A stretch of DNA of 64,000 nt from Hemibagrus wyckioides (taxonomy: Eukaryota; Chordata; Actinopteri; Siluriformes; Bagridae). The notes beneath the pieces were generated by a model that saw nothing but the letters and a program-made list of their open reading frames with translations, did no database searches and was not told the origin of the DNA. Shown here in pieces: positions 11,560 through 23,516 of this stretch. The stretch covers positions 22,352,130 to 22,416,129 of the forward strand of contig NC_080722.1 of the NCBI RefSeq assembly GCF_019097595.1, read 5' to 3'. A program made the position numbers and the translations under genes. Positions within the stretch are counted from its first letter, which is position 1. Every line of letters begins with the position of its first letter.

Positions 11560-11565
11560 AATAAA
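11560..11565 (+). terminator. Candidate poly(A) signal of the SET-recombinase gene
   Basis: AATAAA lies 377 bases after the stop codon at 11181-11183. It would give a 3' UTR of about 0.4 kb. Confidence 0.5.
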
Positions 11566-11589
11566 GCCATTTGACTAAATCAGCTCTCT

Positions 11590-11921
11590 TATCTTGTAAA
11601 TTACAATGGCAAATTAATCGTTTGTAAAATTGTGTCCCCAGATTATTCGCAAGTACCTACATTATAAGGAATACCAGAAAAATAGTGTGTGTGTGTCTGC
11701 TGGTCCACACAAGCTTGGTTTACCAGAAATTGTCCCCAGATTGTGGTAAAATGTCAGATTGCTTTATAAAGGTTTTTTCTTTAATTTGAAGTGACAGGTG
11801 TGTTTACAACTTTAATTAATACATGAATATGTATTTCAATTTTTCCTAAAGTCTTTAGAAATATGGGTCCCCACATTGCAGGATCCAGCATGTAGTCCCC
11901 AAAATAGACTTAGACAAGGAT

Positions 11922-11954
<33 letters not shown>

Positions 11955-13121
11955 TTCAGAACTCAGGTGAAGGGGGACCTCTGCTGGTGTAGAGCTGGTG
12001 TTACACTAGACATATACAATGACTCTGTAACTTTTATTTTCATGTAAAATGTGGTGATTTTTTAGTTTTAGTATTAGTATTGTTTGTGATTTTTGGACTA
12101 TAGATTTGTAATTAAGTTTCTTAAGCTCCTAATTTGATTTCTTGTTCCTTTCCCCCCTTACAGTTATGTTGAGAGAACTTAGTATTTGTAATAGTTAAGC
12201 TTTATTCCACCTATTTACCATATTAAAATTCAAACTGCTTCCATTTCATTTTGTTTTCATTTTTCATTTTAAATTATTGCCTTTAATTGCTTTTACCATT
12301 TGCTTACTACAACTTACCATATGAGATGTACAATAAAAGCCACTGAGATGCTGTTCATTACGCTCTAGTAAAACATGCCAAAAATAAATATATTTATTAG
12401 CATATGATGAGGAGCATTCAATTAAATTATTGCATTTATTATCAAGTTAATTCCACGTCTTTACATGTGATTAATTAGCTCTTGCAAATATTTCAGTATG
12501 CGGTCAAATATTCATTCTCTTCAGGCTGCTTGGTTCTCGAAATTTCCAAAAAGTTCCAAATCCCACAAGAGCTGTTGCTTTTCTGTCAACTTGTCCTTCT
12601 GTAACCAAGGGCCATTTGCCCTAGACACCAGTCACCATGACCAAGCTTCCCGTCATCGTAGGTCGAATGTCATGTAAACAGGCCAGCTCTGATCAAAGAG
12701 GTGTGTTGATGGAGGTCTGTTTATCACAGAAGCCCTTTTCAGTGAATGCACCTTCCCATAGAAATCATTTCCCACCCTGGCCCAATAGAATAAAAACTGA
12801 GGATCTTGCACACAGATCGTAAGAACAAAGCAAATTCTCAGTTCTTGCTATTTAATAATGCCTTCCAAGATGTTGATGATGTCTCCATTAATCTGGTTCT
12901 TATGATGGCATATTGAAGTGCTTCTGAATGTCTTTCACTTGGCCAGACATTATGTAGATTTAATGTTTAGTTAGATCCAGGTTTTGCTTCAAATTAGATA
13001 TGAGTTATGGTTTGTTATGGCCCCTTGTTCCTTTGCTTTTAAACAGAGCATAAAAATTAGCAACATTCATCTGTTCAACATTCATCTGTTCAACATTCAT
13101 TTGTTCTATCTAGTATTTTTA
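11590..13121. other. AT-rich flank with GTCCCC motifs, no gene seen
   Basis: The first part carries GTCCCCA motifs at 11634, 11732, 11867 and 11894, a stretch resembling the intron unit of the upstream gene (TTTACAACTTTAATTAATAC, about 11801-11820), and a GT-then-GA microsatellite at 11921-11954. From 12000 to 13121 I see only unique AT-rich sequence. The small open frame at 12637-12822 has no supporting motif. Confidence 0.5.
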
Positions 13122-13368
13122 GGGGCAGTGGTGGCTCAAGAGGTTCAGTCTCTGGGCTGAGGATCAGTGTTCAAGCCCCAGCACCACCAAGCTCCACTGC
13201 TGGACAATTGAGCAAGGCCCTTAACCTTCTCTGCTCCAGGGGTGCTGTATCAAAGCTGCTCCTGCGGTCTGACCCCAAACCCCCTCGGCTGGGATATGCA
13301 AAGTAAAGAATACCACTGTGCTGTAATGTATGTGTGGCAATAATAAAGGCTTCTTGCCCTCAGTTCTA
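13122..13368 (+). repeat. tRNA-derived SINE
   Basis: It starts GGGGCAGTGGTGGCTCAAG with an A-box-like region. A B-box-like GTTCAAGCCCC lies about 45 bases on. Further on is the fish SINE phrase GAGCAAGGCCCTTAACC, and it ends with AATAAAGGCTTCTTG. Confidence 0.75.
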
Positions 13369-13711
13369 TTTCACTGTTTTTTCAACAGCTTTAAGATTTA
13401 TCAAGATAGGGGACTGGCTCCTGTTCCCGTTTCAGTTCATTAAAATCCATAGATTTCTTAACTAGTAAAAGTTTATCTGTTTTCTTGACTTAGGCACTGG
13501 ATTGCAAAGATGATCGATTGCACATGACTGTTTTGGACAAAGGGGGGCGCTCATGCTCATCTCTTTCTTATTCACCATAAAAACATACAGTTTGTTATTT
13601 ATCTTCCTTTACAGATAAAAAACGTATAAAACATGAAGATTTATTAGGGGGAATCCAGTGTCTAGACATGCTTACAATATTTTCTAGTGATATATTTTCT
13701 AGGACAGATTA

Positions 13712-13832
13712 GAGTCACTTTTGGGCCATTGAGCAAGCTCATGTGCTTCACTCTCAAGTGCTCAGTTGTATAAATTTGTATAAATAAGGATATCTGCCAA
13801 ATACCTTAAATGTAAATGATTGTCGATAGTGA
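13712..13832 (+). repeat. 5'-truncated SINE
   Basis: This contains GGGCCATTGAGCAAGCTC, then CTCAGTTGTATAAATTTGTATAAATAAGG and a TGTAAATG tail. It matches the 3' half of the SINE at 14486-14664 but lacks the tRNA-like head. Confidence 0.55.
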
Positions 13833-14485
13833 ATGAGTGGAAAAAGGAAACAGCTAGTAATGTACATGTTGGTAGAGCAATTTGCAATCTTTTGCCTGTT
13901 TTTGTTATTGTATTCTACTTTAACTGGATTCGTATAAAATAAATAAGAAAAAATACATTCTTAAATTAAAGTTACATTCTAAATTAAAGAATGTAAACAT
14001 CAGCTGTATGGAAAATGTTTGTACGGTGTGTATTAGAATCTCATTTGCCATAAAGACACAGATGAGACAACACACAATTGAGAGATTGTTATTTAATTAT
14101 TTTACTTAACAAGGTCAATAAATTGTCATCACTTGTATGCTGGATTGATTCAGAAAGTATGAAAATTGTTAAATATATATAGAAATCACAGGTCATGTAG
14201 TAGATCATCAGGGTAACATTCTAGAGATTAAACAAATAAGGCGTTATGCAATGCTTATAAAACCATCAGTAGTTTTAGTGACAGTCCTCATGCTTACTGA
14301 CTCAAAATGAGTTGATATTTTTCTCTGTGCCCTTACATTATTGCCCCACATCAATTTGCTGATGTTGGGGGAGTAAAAGAGTTAAGTGGAGTTGCTGTGC
14401 CTCAGTTGTTTGTGGCAGCTTTTCAGAACAAAGTGGACTTCAGCATGTACACATCGTGCGGAAATTTATAAATGTTAAACTGAGT

Positions 14486-14664
14486 AGTGATTGGTAGCTC
14501 AGTGGTTAGGACGCTGGATTACGTGTGTTTAAATCCCATCACTTCCAAGCTGCTACCCCTGTACCCTTGAGCAAGGCTCAGTTGTATAAAATTAGATGTA
14601 CTGTATGTAAGTTGCTCGAGATAAGGACATATCCAAATGCTGTAAATGTAATGTAAATGTCTGT
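14486..14664 (+). repeat. tRNA-derived SINE
   Basis: The head reads TTGGTAGCTCAGTGGTTAGG (A box) with GTTTAAATCCC (B box) downstream. It is followed by CCTTGAGCAAGGCTCAGTTG and ends in repeated TGTAAATG units. Confidence 0.7.
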
Positions 14665-14715
14665 TTTTCAATTAAACGATTAATCCCTGTGATTTGATAT
14701 TGATATATATATATA

Positions 14716-15963
14716 CACTATATTGCCAAAAGTATTCGCTCACCCATCCAAATAATCAGAATCAGGTGTTCCAATCACTTCCATGGCCACAGGTGTATAA
14801 AATCAAGCACCTAGGCATGCAGAGTGTTTTTACAAACATTTGTGAAAGAATGGGTCGCTCTCAGGAGCTCAGTGAATTCCAGCGTGGAACTGTGATAGGA
14901 TGCCACCTGTGAAACAAATCCAGTCGTGAAATTTCCTCGCTCCTAAATATTCCACAGTCAACTGTCAGCTGTATTATAAGAACGTGGAAGTGTTTGGGAA
15001 CGACAGCAACTCAGCCACGAAGTGGTAGGCCACGTAAACTGACGGAGCGGGGTCAGCGGATGCTGAGGCGCATAGTGCGAAGAGGTCGCCAACTTTCTGC
15101 AGAGTCAATCGCTACAGACCTCCAAACTTCATGTGGCCTTCAGATTAGCTCAAGAACAGTGCGCAGAGAGCTTCATGGAGTGGGTTTCCATGGCCGAGCA
15201 GCTGCATCCAAGCCATACATCACCAAGTGCAATGCAAAGCGTCGGATGCAGTGGTGTAAAACACGCCGCCACTGGACTCTAGAGCAGTGGAGAGGCGTTC
15301 TCTGGAGTGACGAATCACGCTTCTCCATCTGGCAATCTGATGGACGAGTCTGGGTTTGGCGGTTGCCAGGAGAACGGTACTTGTCTGACTGCATTGTGCC
15401 AAGTGTAAAGTTTGGTGGAGGGGGGATTATGGTGTGGGGTTGTTTTTCAGGAGCTGGGCTTGGCCCCTTAGTTCCAGTGAAAGGAACTCTGAATGCTTCA
15501 GCATACCAAGACATTTTGGACAATTCCATGCTCCCAACTTTGCGGGAACAGTTTGGAGCTGGCCCCTTCCTCTTCCAACATGACTGTGCACCAGTGCACA
15601 AAGCAAGGTCCATAAAGACATGGATGACAGAGTCTGGTGTGGATGAACTTGACTGGCCTGCACAGAGTCCTGACCTCAGCCCGATAGAACACCTTTGGGA
15701 TGAATTAGAGCGGAGACTGAGAGCCAGACCTTCTCGTCCAACATCAGTGTGTGACCTCACAAACGCGCTTCTGGAAGAATGGTCAAAAATTCCCATAAAC
15801 ACACTCCTAAACCTTGTGGACAGCCTTCCCAGAAGAGTTGAAGCTGTTATAGCTGCAAAGGGTGGACCGACGTCATATTGAACCCTATGGATTAGGAATG
15901 GGATGTCACTTAAGTTCATATGCGAGTCAAGGCAGGTGAGCGAATACTTTTGGCAATATAGTG
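14716..15963 (+). mobile_element. Tc1/mariner-family transposon, nearly intact
   Basis: The 1248-bp element has perfect 29-bp terminal inverted repeats (14716-14744 and 15935-15963, starting CACTATATTGCCAAAAG) and flanking TA target duplications at 14714-14715 and 15964-15965. It encloses a transposase on the plus strand. It lies in the intergenic region left of fam20a. Perfect termini indicate a young insertion. Confidence 0.95.
14850..15881 (+). pseudogene. Tc1 transposase with one nonsense codon
   Basis: Translation from ATG 14850 reads MGRSQELSEF and is interrupted by TGA at 14910-14912. The same frame then continues open to the stop at 15879-15881. The remaining frame includes the GRPRK hinge between the two DNA-binding halves and the DDE core. 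Acidic residues lie in [16 protein letters not shown] and PIEHLWDE, with exactly 34 residues between the second Asp and the Glu (DD34E). Full length would be about 343 residues, normal for Tc1. The stop looks like a TGC-to-TGA change, inferred from the second copy at 28841-30063, which has TGTGCAATAAG there. Apart from this codon nothing is visibly damaged. The frame from 14994 still holds the whole catalytic domain. Confidence 0.9.
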
Positions 15964-15965
15964 TA

Positions 15966-18900
15966 TTTGTCTCTTAATGTTTCGTAAACTGTCACAGGAT
16001 ATTTTGTGTTCTTTGTTGAGTTATACTCCATAAATAATCACTAAACGAATCAGTAGAATCATTCACAAGCCCCATGCACACCTCATAAAGTGTTTGACTC
16101 CAAACGCGCTTTGGAGCTGAAACAGAGAAAGACAAATCTCATTCACAAACATTGACAAGGTGGATCATTGGTGCATAGTGTATCTATATGTTTCTCATTT
16201 TTATCTCTTATAGTTTATCACAGGCAGAAGTCAAATAAGTACATCAGGTCAATGTTCTCTCTTATCAGAGATTCTGCTGTTAGTTGTCCAATAAAAATCC
16301 TGGTTTCATCCTGTTGCATTTTTTTGTCTCTGAATGAAAGTTGACCTTGACTTTTTCATGTATAAAATCTTTTTGATGCTGTTTTTTCAGTATAAACGCA
16401 CACACATGATTCAGAAGGGTGGGGATGTTTTCGATTTCTTCTTATGGTTTGCTGAAGGGTGTGTTTGGTTTCTAATAAAATTCTGCATGAGGACAACACA
16501 TTCCCTCATTTTGTAATAAAGTAACAAAATTAGTTGTTTCCATGATATGTGTATTTTATTGTGGTGGCTAGACAGCCTAATTGCGTTACTAAAATGAAAC
16601 TGGATGTAATTGCATGTTCGTTGCATAAAAACTGACAACATTTGGCTTCTTTATTGTGTAATTATGCCAGACAACCCACAGCAGTGCACTTAAAGGATTT
16701 TAAGAAGTAACAATACCTAAATTACCAGGAGTAAGTTTCCCAAAAGCCCATGTTATGATCACTTAATAAAAATTACATCCCTGCTACCATCATGTAATTA
16801 TGTTGCTTACTTTATTTACGTAATACAGTAAAATTTACACAGACCATGTATTGTGCTTGTGTTCCTAGGGATTTCAGCTCTGCTCGCTGCTCTCAGGATG
16901 TGAGACCACTATGTTAAGGCTATGTTTCACCTTGGCTAGTAGCTATGCTCCTAGGGGATATGATCACCATGGGGGACTCAAACTTAATGTTTGTTGCTGT
17001 GAAAACAAACTATTTGGGTGAGAAAATTACACTACAGTTCAAAATATATTGACACTCAACCGTCACACTCCTGCGTGTTGAAAATCCCATTCCAAACCCA
17101 TGGAAATTGATATAGATTTGGTTACCTCCCTCGTCTAAAAATAATTTTAACTACATATTGAAACATGGCAGTGCCTAAACACCTGCAAGAGCATTAAGGA
17201 TGGTGGGTAATGTCAGGTGAGAAGGCGCCAGGAGAACCAGGAAAAAGTGCTGGAGCGTGTGACACAGGAATAGTTCATCTTTGCATCTACCTGGGAGTAC
17301 CAAGCAGTGGGCCCATGCTCACCAACCCAAGACACTCTAAATTCAGCCTGTGTTCACTGAGAATCAACAAGCTTCATGTCCACCCATCAAGCCTTTCCCA
17401 ACCCCTGACCTACCCACATGTCACCCTATTCAGAATCTTCTAAACTGAGACACTTTAAACCTCTGAATCCATAACCTAGTTGTTTGTGCCTAAGAGCCAG
17501 CTCATTAAAACCCCATGTCAAGTCAACTTGGGTAGATAAAACACTATATTGGTTTATGGAGTAAAAGAATTCTATGAGGCTGGTTCAGTCAGCAGGAAAA
17601 ATGAGGTACAGTATATATTGAGAGCAACTGAGAGCAAAATCGCACATGCAGTAGCACTTGTTTTGGGAAATTTTGCTCCAGGCCCAGGAACAGCAACAAC
17701 AGCTCATAACAATGGCCCGGAGAAAACTAGCATATCTTTTCAGATCCCTTTTACAGAAAAATATGTCTCTTGTCCTCTTACTCCACGTCACTAACATGCA
17801 CACACACGCACACACACACTCACTGGCAAGAAAGGACATGAATTATATAGGGATAAGAATAATTATGCTCATGTGCAGTCATCCTCAAACTCCCTCCCTC
17901 ATTACAGCCTTTGTTAAAACCACACCCTGTCTGCCACTGTAATACACACACTTAAGGTAGCATCTGTATCCTGATGTTATTTCTTACTGTTACACAGATC
18001 CCTTAATATTAACCAATACAGAAGAGTGAGATCTACCAGTGCTTTCTCTGAGACAAATGAAGACCACATCTTTTTAAACTCCTGCATCACTGATCAGATG
18101 AACACGCTTCAGAGTAGACTACTAGCTAGCTACTCTATTATTTGGTGTACAATCATGAAACCTGTCATTTGCTAGCATCAAAATAGTAGGTTAATAAGGC
18201 GAGGGAAACATAGGCATAAATCCCACCCAGACAGCAGTGCCAATTAGGGAGTCTTGGACTACTGCTACATAATTTCCAGATGATAGCACAAATCCATAAA
18301 AGACTACACCAACCAGAAGCTAATGAACTTCTGAATTTAAGTAGCACATATTACCTAACAAACTGCACCTTCTGCTATGAAAAATGCAGCAGTGAAAAGC
18401 TTGGTATTGACTCCAGTCTCTCACTAGAAGCTTATGTAGATAATAGTACTAGAAAAGGGTTTTTTTTTTTCCTTTTTATCTCAGATATTTCTACTAAAAA
18501 TATAAAAATACTACTACTAATAATAATCTTTAACCCACTGAATGGCCTTCACTTCTGTACCTGAGCAAACGTTTGGTCTTTTATGATCCAATACTCATCG
18601 ATGAAAAGGTGCAGGCTCTTTATTGTAAGAATGAATCGATAAAATAACGAAGACTACAGAATTAGAGTTTTTTTCTTAGAAAGCCCCACAATTATGAAAC
18701 AGGCTTGTAGTTTGTCTTAGAGACTCAGACATAGTCTCAATCTAAACAAAATTGAAGTCTAGACTTTACTTAAGCCTTTTGTTAATAACTTCTGTCTTCA
18801 TTTGAAAATTATAGAATTAAACTTTATACTCATGAAAAATGACTCAAGACCCATGACATGTTTACCATATGTCCTTCCTTTAGCTGAAACAAATATTATT

Positions 18901-20838
18901 TGCTGTATGTGGACTGGGTGAACACATGTCAGTTCAGGTTTCCAGGTCTACTCTTACATGCACAGAACCACAAAACCCATTTCAAGCATCACCTTTGAGA
19001 AAACTGTCTAGCAGAGTGTCATGATAAAACAGCTTTTGTTGTCTGTATTGATGCATACAATATATTGGCCAGTCAGAATTTGCAGAACCAGTCACCTCAA
19101 ATGGTTAAAGTTTTTTTTTCTATGCTGGTCTTACAGAGGTCATTAATGAGTCTCAGCTCCTCATGCTAAAAAACATTCACATGTCCACCTTTTACTTGAG
19201 CTGATCGGTTACTAAATTAGGGTTTTCATAAGACTATGAATAAATAGTATGTGTAGTATGTAGAGAGAAGTTTCATTGTGTACTCCAGCATCAGGTAGCC
19301 TTGTCTTTCTCTTGTCTTGGCAGACACCCGTTCAGACATTCCAGTGCATTTAATCTGAACATGAGAAGTTTGATTTATCAGTTCTTCCACTTGTCCAGGG
19401 ATGTAGAGCTGGAAGGTCACAAGAGGAATATGTCCAGGAATGTGAACAGAATTTATCCAACCTGCATGCAGATGTTTACAGAGCTAACACAACTACACCA
19501 GACTTCTTTATTTGCTTTGTGTTGATTCATGGATTTACACCTCACACTGTGGCCAAATCCTTATCTAAAAGATTTCCAGTTCCCCAAAACTATTCACACT
19601 GTAGACTTATCTTAATGTTTTAATGGTTTAAACGGGTAAACGCTTGCACCTTCTAAGAAAAGTTAATCAGCACATTTGCAGCTGTTAATATTTACACTTA
19701 GAGACCAGAATTGAAAGTTCTGAAAATACAAGAGCGTGTTATAATACAGTTTTTCAAAGTGATGCTGATTAATATTAGTCAGTAAAGGTGTATACTGCTG
19801 ATACACTATATGTCTGTGGAGTTTCTATTTTTCCACATGATGACACATGATGTAAATGATGTAAAAGCTTATTCATTCAACTTAATGTCTTTGCTTAATG
19901 ATGATGAGCTGTCGTTTGTTCACTCTGGATTTTTTTCGCCATTGTTCATGTTAATCTGTTGTTTTCTTATTCTAGCCTTGAGTGTTATCTATAAGCTCTT
20001 GACCGTGTCCTTTGCATGTACACCTCGGTATAAAAGTCAACTGTTTTCATCTTATGCTTAGACTATGGAGTTCTCAGGCTGCTCACTATCAACTCTATTT
20101 GACTATACCCTGATTCTTAGTCTCCTGATTCTTTAGTCATTTTGCTTCTGGTGTAACTGCAGTGTTTTGATCATCCATAAAGATTCCTGATGACCAAGAT
20201 GATCATCATCTACCTGAAGAACATGTGTCAGCACGGGTGAGTGAGGCATGCTAGCTGAAAACCTTTGTCGATGACAGAATCAGTTCAGTTGACGCTAGCT
20301 AAAATGTGTGAGTTTGTTTCAGTTGAAGTTTCTCTGAGTTGCACTGTTGTTTTCTACAAGTATGGTAATGTGTATTCAGAATCCTAAGAGTGTTAGAGAG
20401 ATGTGTTATCTTTGCCTTTTGCTGATAATCTGAGTTTTCAGTTTAGGGCAAAAGCTAGGAAATAAGTAGGTTAAGAGCTTTGTCAAGAGCCTCATATTTC
20501 AGAATAGACAGAGTGGAGTGGCGCCTTTAGATAAATGTGCTAAACATAAAGACCTTGAGGCAGCAGTGCAGGTCTTTAGACAGTTACTTGCTTTCCTGAT
20601 TCAAAATAGGGATAAGAACATCACTAAGCCCAGGAGTGCTAATCATAAATGTGCTGCTCTTGCCACTTGTGAGCCGACATTGTAATAACTCCCTCCAAGC
20701 TAACGTTGAAATTTGGGGAAATTGTCTTTGACTAAACCAACAAAATCAAGTAAATCATCCAAATCAAAGAAGCTGTATCTATCTCCATTACTTACTAACA
20801 TACCAAAGCTGACTTGAGAGCAGAAAGCAGAGTGAGAA
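15966..20838. other. Long intergenic stretch without recognisable gene
   Basis: Unique AT-rich sequence with scattered short open frames (for example 17210-17443, 17549-17794, 19810-20061) that show neither conserved motifs nor coherent splice sites. A short CA run lies at about 17798-17820. No RNA gene or transposon end was recognised. Confidence 0.5.
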
Positions 20839-21365
20839 ATGCTCTCTGATTCCAGAGCCTCTCAGCCTGACCCGGTGGGTGGGACTATCTCGTCTGAGGC
20901 GAGGGGACAGTTAATCTATCTGATACAACATACCTCCCACTCAGATGCTTCAGCCATGTCTCCTCCTCTTCTTCTTCCTTCATCCTTCTTCTGTACAGAC
21001 ACAGCTTTTTTAGACATGTCTGCAGCCTATTTGCAGCAAATCATGCGTGAGCAGGACAACAAATTGTATGTGATAATCACTGTAAATAATCACTGGTGCA
21101 CAGTGATCAATAATTCCAACAGAGATGACTAGAGATTTAAGTCTTCATTTAACTACAGAAGTGAATCTCTGATTCTTTATCTTTTGCTCACTTGACATCT
21201 AATAGCATCACAGATAACATCAACAGCCCCCTTATATTTTGGGCATTGATATTAGTTCACAATTACACATGCAACTGGCTTTTGAACTAGCTAAACCTAA
21301 GACCTTTTACTCTTATCCTATTTGGTCGTTGAGGAAAAGTGAACCAAAGAAAGGGATAATGGAAA

Positions 21366-21780
21366 GTGCACCAGAAGCCCCTCTGGCGACTGACCGTTGA
21401 TTATCAATTTGCTAACACATGTATTGACCGCATCCCATCATGTACAGCTGACTGTATAGTTCTCGATGGTATCCCAAATATATGCACAGTGTTTTCAGTC
21501 ATAGATATGAATAATGGATTTAAGTCTGTTTCTTTACATCCAGCCAGCCAGCCATGGTTAGATCAGTATTAATAGACATGATTAACACAGGGCCTCCACA
21601 ACAGCCTTACTTTGTATCATCAGGTGTTAAAGTGTTATTTATCAGAGCCAGAGCCCTGGTTAAAGATTCTGTGGTCCTGCAATATATCCATGACATTCTT
21701 TCAGCCTCACATCTTATGGAGGTTCATTGGAAGGTTCACTGTCCATATAGGCCTCATACTTAAAAACATCATCAAAATCC
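21366..21780 (+). pseudogene. Remnant of a retroviral or Gypsy-like pol gene (reverse transcriptase)
   Basis: Translated pieces in shifted frames resemble reverse transcriptase: a WRLTVDY segment near 21380, then FSVIDMNNGF near 21497, then LQYIHDI near 21677, where the usual YxDD active-site signature is altered. Frames are broken by shifts and stops, and no long terminal repeats, gag or env are visible. This is a short, old, inactive fragment of an endogenous retrovirus or Gypsy-type LTR element. The sequence between 20839 and 21365 carries an unplaced 97-codon open frame with no recognisable motif. Confidence 0.55.
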
Positions 21781-21848
21781 AGAGCAGGGTGATGTGGACG
21801 GCTGCAGTACCAGCTCTTTTGTGCAGCTCACCTGGCCCTTTATGCCTT

Positions 21849-21866
21849 TATTATTATTATTATTAT
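21849..21866 (+). repeat. TTA trinucleotide microsatellite
   Basis: Six TTA/TAT units in a row, adjacent to a reverse-oriented SINE fragment. Confidence 0.8.
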
Positions 21867-21867
21867 C

Positions 21868-21990
21868 GCCACACATACATTACAGCATAATGAAATTCTT
21901 TTCTTCGCATATCCCAGATATAATGCAGCAGCCCTGGCGCAGAAAGAATTAAGGGCCTTGCTCAATTGCCCAACAAGATATAGTGGAATG
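21868..21990 (-). repeat. SINE fragment, reverse orientation
   Basis: Contains CATTACAGCATAATGAAATTC, TTCGCATATCCCAG and AAGGGCCTTGCTCAATTGCCC, phrases of the fish SINE seen in forward orientation at 13122-13368 and again in reverse at 58830-59025. The tRNA-like head is missing. Confidence 0.65.
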
Positions 21991-22036
21991 TGATGTTCAG
22001 AAAGCACATATGGAAGTGATGGTCATTATTTGAGTA

Positions 22037-22354
22037 CAGTAGTGCCCCGTTTTACGTCGATTCCAACTTTACATCGCTCATCCTTAATTATTAAATTTAA
22101 AAATTAAATCCAATTTATGGCGCCTTTCCCAACCTTACGTCAGTGCCTCTGTCGCATAGTAACAATGAAAAATGGTTAATAAAACCAAACTAAACAAAAT
22201 TCTTTTCATAAAATAAGAAAATACATATATTCATTCATGTGTTGTTATAGGGAACATATACAGCACTTTTTAGGGGCATTTCCGACTTACTGCGAAAATC
22301 GACTTACATTGCGTCTCTTGGAACCAATTAACGACGTAGGGCGGGGTATGACTG
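22037..22354. mobile_element. Pogo/Tigger-like MITE
   Basis: The 318-bp element is flanked by TA (22035-22036 and 22355-22356). It has imperfect terminal inverted repeats, CAGTAGTGCCCCGTTTTACG on the left against CAGTCATACCCCGCCCTACG read inward from the right. A second internal match (GTCGATT / AAATCGAC) follows. There is no coding capacity. The termini resemble Tigger elements. Confidence 0.65.
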
Positions 22355-23516
22355 TATTTAACATTAACATTACTTAAATTTTTTACTTGTTAACATTACA
22401 TAAGGTAAACAAGGTAAATAGTTGGTACATGTAAATTTACTAAACACATAGAAACATCAAGTGCCGACTAGAAACCATGTCTCAGACGTGTCCTTGGCCA
22501 CTCCACCCACAGAAATCTCTCTCCCCTTATTACTCCGACTCAGTTTTAATCCTTGGCATTCTGTCAGGAATGAGTTCACACCATAGTAGTAACAGACAGG
22601 GTGTTGCCCCAACACACCATTCTCTACTTAACATCTGGAAACATCAACAACATAAACAGCTACAGTGGTCATGATGCATTTTTTATTAGAAGGCATTGCT
22701 TTTTATACAAACCTAAAGTTACAGCTGAGGCAAAGTCAGAAGCAGTGAAAAAGCTGTATTTTTTGTGGTTAAATATGTAGTACTTGAGTTAGTATTTTCT
22801 GTAGCACCCTTCTCTCTTACCCACACACACACACACACACACACAAATATGTACAAAAAATATCACAGCACAGATGCAGGCTGGGAAATGCCTTTTTGTA
22901 TTTCCCACCCAGTTCTCCAGAATTCTGTTTAAATGCCACATTAAGCTCTTCCTCTCCAGCCAGCGCTTAAATCAGAGAGGAAGGAGAGCACTATCCTCGT
23001 CATTTCACAAGTAAAAACATGAGGAAAACACACATCTGCTGTTTTTTTTCTGCTGTCTCTTAAGCATGTTTGGATCCTTCCTCTTTCTCTGTGCCTGTCA
23101 TTCACACAAACTCCGTGACTGTGTCTGTTTTTTGACCAGAGACTCCGTCTACATGGGAAATGGGAAGGTGCAGCTGGAGCTCTGCCAAGAGTAGCATTCT
23201 GCTTCCGTGCTCCAGTCAGAAGAGAGCAGAAGGGCATGGTTTCAGTCAGCCACTAAACAGAGAGGGACACACACACACAAACACACGTGTTGGCTCTATC
23301 TCCGTCGACCTGAGTCTTTAAACCACAGGGGAACAATTCTGTGAATGTCTGCTGGAGAGGCCGCATTAAAGGACAAAGCAAGAGATGTTTCTGAAAGACT
23401 GGAAATATTAGAAGTTCTATAAATGCATGTAATTCAGCATGCTGGAGAACTGCAAGATCTTCTTAACAAGTCTGACCGTCACAATCAAGTGATCCTGAGA
23501 TCGTCTTCCCCCACTA
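22355..23516. other. Upstream region of fam20a
   Basis: No open gene is visible. A CA microsatellite lies at about 22818-22844 and a shorter one at 23266-23289. The 5' UTR of fam20a presumably lies just before 23517, but no clear TATA box or transcription start can be read. Confidence 0.4.

Noticed and set aside
15173..15919. 248-codon minus-strand frame opposite the Tc1 transposase
   Set aside because: It is the antisense shadow of the transposase and has no domain of its own.
20839..21132. 97-codon open frame before the pol remnant
   Set aside because: No motif, composition bias or splice context ties it to a gene or to the remnant.
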